From: a bacterium
Lineage (GTDB): Bacteria > Actinomycetota > Acidimicrobiia > Acidimicrobiales > Ilumatobacteraceae
Direction: 5' to 3'
DNA: 5,675 nucleotides
NCBI GenBank assembly: GCA_029978815.1
Contig: JAPOIQ010000093.1
Coordinates: forward strand, 1-5,675
The notes beneath the pieces are model-generated. The model searched no databases. It was not told where the DNA came from and saw only the letters and a program-made list of their open reading frames with translations. The number at the start of each line of letters is the position of its first letter. The stretch's first letter is position 1. Made by a program: the position numbers and the translations under genes. This document shows positions 1 through 5,675 of this stretch, piece by piece.

Positions 1-648
1 AACGGATGCCGATGTACGGAACTGTGTTCCTTCGGCCATCATCTGCTCAAGCCGACGATCAATGTGCCGTTTTTCCATTTTGAATTCTGGAATCCCGTAC
101 CGCAGGAGTCCGCCGATGCGATCCGCGCGTTCGAGCACGGTCACGTCGTGGCCTGCCCGGGTCAATTGCTGGGCGGCGGCGAGTCCGGCAGGTCCGGAAC
201 CGATCACACTCACCCTTCGGCCTGTCCGAACAGAGGGGATCTGCGGCGTTACCCAGCCCTCTTCGAACGCCCGGTCAATGATCTCGACTTCAACTTGTTT
301 GATCGTGACCGCCGGCTGGTTAATCCCCAAAACACAGGCGGACTCACATGGCGCGGGGCACAGTCGTCCGGTGAATTCCGGAAAGTTGTTCGTGGCGTGT
401 AAGCGGTCGATGGCTTCGCGCCAACGATTGCGGTACACCAAGTCATTCCAATCTGGGATGAGATTTCCCAGCGGACACCCGTTATTGCAGAACGGGACAC
501 CGCAGTCCATACAACGCCCTGCCTGTTCCTGCACGGCTTCACTAGGAAAGTCCTCATAGACCTCTTTCCAGTCCTTCAGGCGAACGGGAACGGGTCGACG
601 CTCAGGGAGGGTTCGTCCCCATTGAAGGAAACCTGTTGGCTCACCCAC
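1..648 (-). CDS. gltD: Glutamate synthase (NADPH) small/beta subunit, 3'-truncated by window edge
   Basis: This is the N-terminal 216 codons of GltD, the NADPH-oxidising subunit of GOGAT. It passes electrons from NADPH through FAD and [4Fe-4S] clusters to the FMN site of GltB. I translated the minus strand from the GTG at 648-646; the frame is open to base 1 with no stop or frameshift. Seen in the sequence: a first Cys cluster at C46, C49, C54 and C58 ([14 protein letters not shown]); a second at C97, C101 and C105 (CPAPCESAC); a Rossmann FAD-binding motif GSGPAG at 150-155 with the ribose-binding acidic residue E173 about 20 residues on; and the family motif [13 protein letters not shown] at 179-191. 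Family members are usually about 470-490 residues, so over half, including the NADPH-binding domain, lies beyond the window. The GTG start is chosen because GGAGG sits 6 nt upstream, no in-frame ATG lies nearby, and the protein then begins as GltD proteins usually do. It overlaps the end of gltB by 8 bases, so the two are almost certainly co-transcribed. Confidence 0.96.
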   Translation of the reverse strand, partial: MGEPTGFLQWGRTLPERRPVPVRLKDWKEVYEDFPSEAVQEQAGRCMDCGVPFCNNGCPLGNLIPDWNDLVYRNRWREAIDRLHATNNFPEFTGRLCPAPCESACVLGINQPAVTIKQVEVEIIDRAFEEGWVTPQIPSVRTGRRVSVIGSGPAGLAAAQQLTRAGHDVTVLERADRIGGLLRYGIPEFKMEKRHIDRRLEQMMAEGTQFRTSASV

Positions 649-3600
649 GTGCTGCCTCCATTACTCGATCAAGGGTTGCATCGTCATCAAGTCCGGCCGC
701 TTGAGCCTCCCCCATCACTGTCAACACTCGACGGTAATCGCGAGGCATGACCTTGGTGATTCGCTCGAACATGGCCTCTGGGTTTGCGAGAAGCGAATGG
801 GCCACGGTCGAGCCCGTTCGCTCCGCATGTGCGGTGACAAGCGACAACAGCCGTGCGCGGTCCTCATCGTCAAGCGGTTCACGTTCGACCATTTCAGGGT
901 TGATCGACGTCGATGCAGCGTCGAGGAGATATGCGACGCCGCCTGACATACCTGCACCGAAATTTCGGCCTGTGGGCCCAAGCACGACAGCGACTCCACC
1001 GGTCATGTACTCACAACCGTGGTCACCGACACCCTCGACAACAGCACTCGCTCCAGAGTTACGAACGCAGAAACGCTCACCGACGCGACCGCGAATAAAG
1101 ATTTCACCTCCGGTCGCGCCGTACGCGATCACATTGCCAGCAATCACGTTCTCCTCGGCCGCAAACACGACACCATCGTCCGGCCTCACAATAATTCGGC
1201 CACCGCTCAGACCTTTGCCGACATAGTCATTGGCGTCACCGATGAGATCGATGGTCACCCCACGCGGCACAAATGCCCCGAGGCTTTGACCAGCCGATCC
1301 ACGGAAGACAATCGTGATCAATCCATCAGCCAGGCCCTGATCGCGATAACGCTTGGTGATCTCGTGACCGAGCATCGTTCCCACGGTTCGGTTGACGTTC
1401 CTGATCGGCAACTCAAGATGAACGACCTCGCCATTCTCGATCGCTGGGGCACACGCGCGAATCAGTTCCTGATCAAGGGCATCGCTCAGTCCGTGGTCTT
1501 GAAGTTCCACGCAATGACCCACCTGCGCGTACGGGTTCTCTACCTGCTCCAAAATCGGCGAGATATCCAGACCCGAGGCCTTCCAATGATCCACAGCGGG
1601 TGCGATGTCTAATGCGTCGACGCGTCCCACCATTTCATCGATCGTGCGGAAACCCAGCGCGGCCATGTACTCACGCACTTCCTCGGCGATGAATTCGAAG
1701 AAGTTCACAACGAATTCGGGATCCCCGGAGAAACGACGCCGCAGTTCAGGATTCTGCGTCGCGATGCCCACCGGGCATGTGTCAAGGTGACACACGCGCA
1801 TCATCACACAACCCGACACAACCAGGGGTGCGGTCGCGAATCCGAATTCCTCGGCACCGAGCAGCGCAGCGATCACGACGTCGCGCCCGGTCTTCATTTG
1901 TCCGTCCGCCTGAACGACAATCCGGTCACGTAGCCCGTTCAATACGAGGGTTTGTTGCGTCTCTGCCAGGCCAAGTTCCCACGGTCCGCCAGCATGCTTC
2001 AGCGATGTCAGCGGGGAGGCACCGGTGCCACCATCGTGTCCGCTGATGAGCACCACATCTGCCTTGGCTTTAGCCACTCCCGCTGCGACTGTTCCCACTC
2101 CAACCTCGGCAACGAGTTTCACATGCACTCGTGCCGCTGGGTTTGCATTCTTCAGGTCATGAATGAGTTGCTTGAGGTCTTCGATGGAATAGATGTCGTG
2201 GTGTGGGGGTGGGCTGATGAGCCCAACACCGGGCGTGGAATGACGTGTCGACGCAATCCATGGATACACCTTGTGTCCAGGCAACTGGCCGCCTTCACCG
2301 GGCTTTGCTCCCTGCGCCATCTTGATCTGAATGTCGTCGGCGTTCGTGAGGTATTCCGCTGTCACTCCGAAGCGACCCGACGCAACCTGTTTGATGGCGG
2401 ACCGTCGACGAGGGTCATGAAGTCGTTCAGAATCTTCCCCGCCTTCACCCGTGTTTGACTTGCCCCCGATCGCATTCATTGCCACAGCGAGGGTCTCGTG
2501 GGCCTCGGCTGAAATGCTTCCGTACGACATGGCACCGGTGGAGAACCGAGCCATGATCGATTCAGCGGGTTCAACCTCGTCAAGGGGCACCGGGGTACGG
2601 TCACTGGCAAACGCGAAAAGACCTCGCAGAGTGGCGAGACGCCCGCTGTCATCGTCGACTTTGGCGGTGTACTCCTTGAAAATGTCGAACCGCTTCGAAC
2701 GCGTGGCGTGCTGGAGTTTAAAAACGGTCTCTGGGTTAAAGAGGTGGTATTCGCCCTCACGGCGCCACTGGTATTCCCCGCCGACCTCAAGGGTTCGGTG
2801 CGCTCTTTCTTCGGGGCGTCGTGGATGGGCTGCAGCGTGCCGGCGACGAACCGCCTCGGCCACCTCGTTGAGCCCAATGCCTTCAATGCGACTGACCGTT
2901 CCTGTGAAATGGGCGTCAACAAGTTCTGAGCTGAGCCCGATGGCCTCGAAGATTTGCGCGCCGGTGTAGCTCGCAATCGTCGAGACGCCCATCTTGGACA
3001 TCACTTTCACCACGCCTTTACCGCAGGCCTTGATGTAGTTCTTGATCGCGACCTGAGGGTCCACACCGGTCATCGAGTACAGACCTGAAGAAATGAGGTC
3101 CTCGATGGTCTCAAAGGCCAGATACGGGTTGATAGCACCCGCCCCGTATCCGATGAGCAGCGCCATGTGGTGAATCTCACGGGCATCGCCCGCTTCAACG
3201 ACCAAGCCGCACATTGTTCGCTGTCGAGTGCGAACCAGGTGATGGTGTACAGCAGAGGTCAACAACAGTGACGGAATAGGTGCAAGTTCGGCATCGGCAT
3301 TGCGATCCGACAACACAATGATGCGCGCACCCTGACCAATGGCGTCGGACACCTCACCAAAGATCTCCTCGAGTCGTTGCGACAGCGCGTTGCCGCCCCC
3401 ATTGACCGCATAGAGACCCTTGATGACATGGGCTCGGAATTCCTCCCGTCCACCCTCGTCGGCAGCATGAATAATCTTCGCTAATTCGTCGTTATCCAGA
3501 ATCGGATACGGAAGTGTGAGTTGCCGGCAGCTCGCCGGTCCTGGCATCAGCAGGTTTCCCTCGGGCCCGATACTGGACGCCACCGACGTCACAACCTCTT

Positions 3601-5167
3601 CACGGATTGCATCGAGCGGCGGGTTCGTGACCTGAGCGAACAGTTGCTGGAAGTAATCAAAGAGAAGGCGCGGACGCTCGCTCAAAACAGCCAGTGGAGT
3701 GTCGGTACCCATTGACCCGATCGGTTCGATACCCGTGCGCGCCATCGGGGCAAGGATGACCTTGAGTTCCTCACTGGTGTAACCAAATATTTGCTGACGG
3801 CGCAGAACGCTGTCGTGCGAGAACACACGGTGTTCACGATCGGGCAACTCGGTAAGCGCGACATTGCCCTTGGCCAACCACTCCCCATATGGATGTTCAC
3901 GCGCCAGGGTGTCTTTGATCTCATCATCACCAACGATGCGACCCTCGTTAGTGTTGATCAAGAACATGCGTCCGGGTTCAAGACGCCCCTTGGCGACCAC
4001 CCGCTCAGGCTCGACATCGATAACCCCGACCTCTGACGCCATGACCACCAGGTCGTCGTCGGTCACCCAGTATCGACTGGGGCGGAGACCGTTACGGTCG
4101 AGAACGGCTCCAATCATGTCGCCGTCGGTAAAGGTGACGCTGGCCGGGCCATCCCACGGTTCCATCATCGCGGCATGGAACCGGTAGAAGTTGCGACGCT
4201 CCGACGACAGCGCCTCATTGTTTTCCCATGCTTCGGGAATCATCATCAGCACGGCATGGTGCAAAGGACGTCCCGCGAGATGGAGGAGTTCAAGCACCTC
4301 ATCGAAACGTGCGGTGTCTGACCCACCTGGTGTGCAGATCGGAAATGCTCGGTCAAGACCTGGGATGAGATCGGACTCCGCGAGCGCTTCTCGAGCGCGC
4401 ATCCAGTTCTGGTTGCCCTGAACCGTATTGATCTCACCGTTGTGAGCAACGAAGCGATATGGGTGGGCCAGAGGCCACGATGGGAACGTGTTCGTGGAGA
4501 ACCGCGAATGGACAAGGAGCAGAGCACTCTCGATCCGCTCATCGGTGAGATCCGCAAAAAATGCTGACAGTTGCGGGGTCGTCAACATCCCCTTGTAGAC
4601 CATCGTGCGTGAGGACAACGACGGCAGGTAGACCTCGTCGTCAGCCAACTCATGTTCGCAGCGCTTACGCGCCACATAGACGGCGCGGTCAAGTTCAATC
4701 CCGCGCCGACGATCTGGGGTTGCGACAAAGATCTGCTCAATCGCGGGCTGCGCAGCGCGCGCCGTCGCGCCGAGACACTCGGGGTTGACCGGCACGTCGC
4801 GCCAACCGAGCACTTCCACGCCCTCTGAGTTGAAAATAGACGTCATTGCATCTCGGACGTGCTGGCGCCGCGCGAGCTCGGTCGGCAAGAAAACAAGTCC
4901 GGTCGCATAACAACGAGGATCGGGCAACTCAACGCCAGCGACAGCGCGGCAGAGTCGATCAGGCACTTGAATCAAAATTCCCGCGCCGTCCCCGGTATCG
5001 GGCTCGGCGCCGGTCGCCCCCCGGTGCTCGAGGTTCGTCAGTGCTGTCAGCCCGGTCTGCACCAACGCATGGGACGCAACTCCTCGCAGATGGGCAACGA
5101 ACGACACACCACAGGCATCGTGTTCGAACGAAGAGTCATACAAGCCAGTACGAGAAGGGGTGTGCAT
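641..5167 (-). CDS. gltB: Glutamate synthase (NADPH) large/alpha subunit
   Basis: Complete 1508-residue GltB, typical length for the family. It makes two L-glutamate from L-glutamine and 2-oxoglutarate, using electrons from GltD, in the cytoplasm. Domains in order: an 18-residue propeptide, then C19, the expected N-terminal nucleophile after maturation (HDACGV); a class II glutamine amidotransferase domain to about 430, with [12 protein letters not shown] (220-231), [11 protein letters not shown] (242-252) and GGSDTARFD (281-289); a central linking domain at about 460-760, with [10 protein letters not shown] (508-517); the FMN/2-oxoglutarate-binding barrel at about 820-1190, with [11 protein letters not shown] (876-886), [12 protein letters not shown] (901-912), [11 protein letters not shown] (954-964) and [11 protein letters not shown] (1042-1052); [3Fe-4S] ligands C1120, C1126 and C1131, in the expected C-x5-C-x4-C spacing; and a C-terminal GXGXG beta-helix at about 1270-1450. 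The ATG at 5165-5167 has GAGGA 7 nt upstream and gives an actinobacterial-style short propeptide. There is no frameshift, intein or missing key residue. The stop overlaps gltD. Confidence 0.98.
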   Translation of the reverse strand: MHTPSRTGLYDSSFEHDACGVSFVAHLRGVASHALVQTGLTALTNLEHRGATGAEPDTGDGAGILIQVPDRLCRAVAGVELPDPRCYATGLVFLPTELARRQHVRDAMTSIFNSEGVEVLGWRDVPVNPECLGATARAAQPAIEQIFVATPDRRRGIELDRAVYVARKRCEHELADDEVYLPSLSSRTMVYKGMLTTPQLSAFFADLTDERIESALLLVHSRFSTNTFPSWPLAHPYRFVAHNGEINTVQGNQNWMRAREALAESDLIPGLDRAFPICTPGGSDTARFDEVLELLHLAGRPLHHAVLMMIPEAWENNEALSSERRNFYRFHAAMMEPWDGPASVTFTDGDMIGAVLDRNGLRPSRYWVTDDDLVVMASEVGVIDVEPERVVAKGRLEPGRMFLINTNEGRIVGDDEIKDTLAREHPYGEWLAKGNVALTELPDREHRVFSHDSVLRRQQIFGYTSEELKVILAPMARTGIEPIGSMGTDTPLAVLSERPRLLFDYFQQLFAQVTNPPLDAIREEVVTSVASSIGPEGNLLMPGPASCRQLTLPYPILDNDELAKIIHAADEGGREEFRAHVIKGLYAVNGGGNALSQRLEEIFGEVSDAIGQGARIIVLSDRNADAELAPIPSLLLTSAVHHHLVRTRQRTMCGLVVEAGDAREIHHMALLIGYGAGAINPYLAFETIEDLISSGLYSMTGVDPQVAIKNYIKACGKGVVKVMSKMGVSTIASYTGAQIFEAIGLSSELVDAHFTGTVSRIEGIGLNEVAEAVRRRHAAAHPRRPEERAHRTLEVGGEYQWRREGEYHLFNPETVFKLQHATRSKRFDIFKEYTAKVDDDSGRLATLRGLFAFASDRTPVPLDEVEPAESIMARFSTGAMSYGSISAEAHETLAVAMNAIGGKSNTGEGGEDSERLHDPRRRSAIKQVASGRFGVTAEYLTNADDIQIKMAQGAKPGEGGQLPGHKVYPWIASTRHSTPGVGLISPPPHHDIYSIEDLKQLIHDLKNANPAARVHVKLVAEVGVGTVAAGVAKAKADVVLISGHDGGTGASPLTSLKHAGGPWELGLAETQQTLVLNGLRDRIVVQADGQMKTGRDVVIAALLGAEEFGFATAPLVVSGCVMMRVCHLDTCPVGIATQNPELRRRFSGDPEFVVNFFEFIAEEVREYMAALGFRTIDEMVGRVDALDIAPAVDHWKASGLDISPILEQVENPYAQVGHCVELQDHGLSDALDQELIRACAPAIENGEVVHLELPIRNVNRTVGTMLGHEITKRYRDQGLADGLITIVFRGSAGQSLGAFVPRGVTIDLIGDANDYVGKGLSGGRIIVRPDDGVVFAAEENVIAGNVIAYGATGGEIFIRGRVGERFCVRNSGASAVVEGVGDHGCEYMTGGVAVVLGPTGRNFGAGMSGGVAYLLDAASTSINPEMVEREPLDDEDRARLLSLVTAHAERTGSTVAHSLLANPEAMFERITKVMPRDYRRVLTVMGEAQAAGLDDDATLDRVMEAARG
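655..659 (-). promoter_or_regulatory. Shine-Dalgarno for gltD, inside the gltB 3' end
   Basis: The minus strand reads GGAGG here, followed by 6 nt (CAGCAC) and then the GTG start of gltD. The motif lies within gltB codons for Met-Glu-Ala near the C-terminus. It decides the gltD start and suggests that ribosomes finishing gltB reinitiate on gltD. Confidence 0.8.
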
Positions 5168-5174
5168 CGTCAGG

Positions 5175-5179
5175 TCCTC
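5175..5179 (-). promoter_or_regulatory. Shine-Dalgarno for gltB
   Basis: The minus strand reads GAGGA, 7 nt before the gltB ATG at 5165-5167. Good spacing and complementarity to the 16S rRNA 3' end support this start over internal ones, which would lose or crowd the catalytic Cys19. Confidence 0.75.
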
Positions 5180-5224
5180 AGTCGTGATGAGTAGGCCTGG
5201 GACGACGTTGGCCCAGAAATCTCT

Positions 5225-5230
5225 AGTGTA
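5225..5230 (-). promoter_or_regulatory. Weak candidate -10 element for the gltBD operon
   Basis: The minus strand reads TACACT, matching 4 of 6 positions of the sigma-70/SigA consensus TATAAT, 57 nt before the gltB start codon. No recognisable -35 lies at 17-19 nt spacing (GGGGTA, TGGGGT or ATGGGG, each about 2 of 6) and there is no extended -10 TGn. The AT-richer stretch around it is the only promoter-like spot in the gap. Without it, gltB would have to be read from upstream of the crotonase. This is a guess from position and a short match. Confidence 0.2.
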
Positions 5231-5284
5231 TTAGCGGCGACACCTATTACCCCATGTCGTTCGCTTGTGCATCGGTGCCGTTGG

Positions 5285-5675
5285 TCACGCGGGATCCGCG
5301 AAAACAGCTGCCCGATTCTCGAGATTGGCCTTAATGGCCTCGGTCTGATTCGGAGTACCGATCAAGGAAGCCACCTCGGTACGTTCCGCTGCGAACTGCT
5401 CCGCCGGGCCACGATTCAGAGCTCCGCTTAGCAAACGTTTCGCCGAACGAAGGGCGTCAGGATTTCGCTCCGCGATCTGCGCGGCGAGCGCGTGCGCATC
5501 ATCGGCAGGTGCGTCCGACAGGCGGGTGACAAGGCCAAGAGCAGCGCCTTCTCGGGCATCGAAGATCCGCCCCGTAAAGGTCAACTCGCGGGCCACATCG
5601 TCGCCCACAAGTCGCGGAAGCGCGTACGTGCCGGTCATATCCGGGATGATCCCCCAATGGATTTCTCGTACTGAC
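5285..5675 (-). CDS. Enoyl-CoA hydratase/isomerase (crotonase) family protein, 5'-truncated by window edge
   Basis: This is the C-terminal 129 residues plus TGA stop of a crotonase-superfamily protein (usually about 250-270 residues). The frame is open to the window edge: codons before the internal ATG at 5636-5638 read REIHWGIIPD, which continues the family fold, so that Met is not the start. Seen: VREIHWGIIPDMTGT aligns with the classical hydratase segment QPEILLGTIPGAGGT. Its Glu lies where rat mitochondrial hydratase has catalytic E164, which favours hydratase-like chemistry. Then come LPRLVG, ELTFTGR, the A-x-x-LGLVTRL segment and the C-terminal helices ending in NQTEAIKANLENRAAVFAD. The first catalytic Glu (E144 equivalent) and the oxyanion-hole residues lie outside the window, so hydratase versus isomerase or another acyl-CoA activity cannot be settled. 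The likely role is hydration of trans-2-enoyl-CoA in fatty-acid or other acyl-CoA breakdown. It is co-directional with gltB across a 117-bp gap, probably a separate unit. Confidence 0.92.
   Translation of the reverse strand, partial: SVREIHWGIIPDMTGTYALPRLVGDDVARELTFTGRIFDAREGAALGLVTRLSDAPADDAHALAAQIAERNPDALRSAKRLLSGALNRGPAEQFAAERTEVASLIGTPNQTEAIKANLENRAAVFADPA

Larger units (their letters stand above)
5168..5284. other. 117-bp intergenic gap, crotonase to gltB
   Basis: This is the only non-coding DNA in the window. It holds the gltB Shine-Dalgarno and a weak -10 candidate. A small inverted repeat also lies here: CTGGG at 5197-5201 and CCCAG at 5212-5216, a 5-bp stem with a 10-nt loop, which would fall in the gltB leader. 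The stem is short and has no following T-run, so it is not a convincing terminator. I see no rho-independent terminator for the crotonase and no clear GlnR-type paired GTnAC boxes or other recognised nitrogen-regulator site. Confidence 0.7.

Noticed and set aside
62..559. Plus-strand open frames of 165 and 112 codons, and a minus-strand 102-codon frame at 249-557
   Set aside because: All are out-of-frame shadows of gltD, whose true minus-strand frame (GTG start, no stop in the window) carries the cysteine clusters and FAD motif.
1019..1612. Long plus-strand open frame of about 197 codons antisense to gltB (others at 1952-2458 and 2451-2969)
   Set aside because: They lie entirely opposite a highly conserved, fully motif-complete gltB. 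Their translations look like low-complexity shadow protein rich in Arg, Ser and His with no recognisable domain, as expected from the codon bias of a moderately GC-rich gene.
3838..4930. A 13-bp direct repeat (GATCGGGCAACTC) at 3838-3850 and 4918-4930
   Set aside because: Both copies are gltB coding sequence for the tetrapeptide Glu-Leu-Pro-Asp with the same codon choice. This is coincidence within a gene, not a repeat element.
641..5167. Possible intein, frameshift or unusual domain insertion in the large gltB
   Set aside because: The reading frame is continuous, the length is normal, and all motifs appear in the usual order and spacing, including the C-x5-C-x4-C cluster.
5197..5216. The 5-bp inverted repeat CTGGG/CCCAG, considered as a terminator or riboswitch
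   Set aside because: The stem is too short, the loop is 10 nt, and there is no U-run. It does not resemble any glutamine or other riboswitch I know, and chance occurrence is likely.
5231..5272. A 13-codon minus-strand mini-ORF (MHKRTTWGNRCRR) upstream of gltB, considered as a leader peptide
   Set aside because: It has no Shine-Dalgarno, no run of regulatory codons such as Gln or Glu, and no attenuator hairpin after it. It would also lie upstream of the only -10 candidate, so it might not be on the gltB mRNA.

Overview
The window holds one conserved metabolic locus, read entirely from the minus strand. It carries a complete gltB (large alpha subunit of bacterial glutamate synthase, GOGAT). 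Downstream of it, overlapping by 8 bases, is the first 216 codons of gltD (small beta subunit). Upstream is the C-terminal half of a crotonase-superfamily (enoyl-CoA hydratase/isomerase type) gene. I see no RNA genes, mobile elements, CRISPR arrays, phage genes or obvious transferred DNA. Nearly every base is in one of these three genes; the only intergenic DNA is 117 bp between the crotonase and gltB.

Layout in transcription order, from high to low coordinates: crotonase (5675 down to 5285, 5' end beyond the window); a 117-bp gap with the gltB ribosome binding site and at most a weak promoter candidate; gltB (5167 to 641, 1508 residues, intact); gltD (648 to 1, 3' end beyond the window).

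How the genes work together: GltB hydrolyses glutamine at an N-terminal Cys amidotransferase site and channels the ammonia to an FMN/[3Fe-4S] site, where it reductively aminates 2-oxoglutarate. GltD supplies the electrons from NADPH through FAD and [4Fe-4S] clusters. Together with glutamine synthetase (not in this window) they form the GS-GOGAT route of ammonium assimilation. Every active-site and cluster motif I could check is present in both subunits. The overlapping start, with its Shine-Dalgarno inside the end of gltB, fits translational coupling of a complex that needs both subunits. The crotonase points to fatty-acid or acyl-CoA metabolism and has no evident functional link to GOGAT.

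Organism: a bacterium of moderately high G+C, with strong GGAGG/GAGGA Shine-Dalgarno sites and GTG start use. The short GltB propeptide (18 residues before the catalytic Cys), the overall GltB/GltD wording and the IPDM-type crotonase resemble Actinobacteria (Actinomycetota). An Acidimicrobiia-like or similar environmental actinobacterium is possible, but this is a judgement by eye and not a phylogeny.

I found no convincing novel system. The window looks like ordinary core metabolism, and the findings below are deliberately modest.
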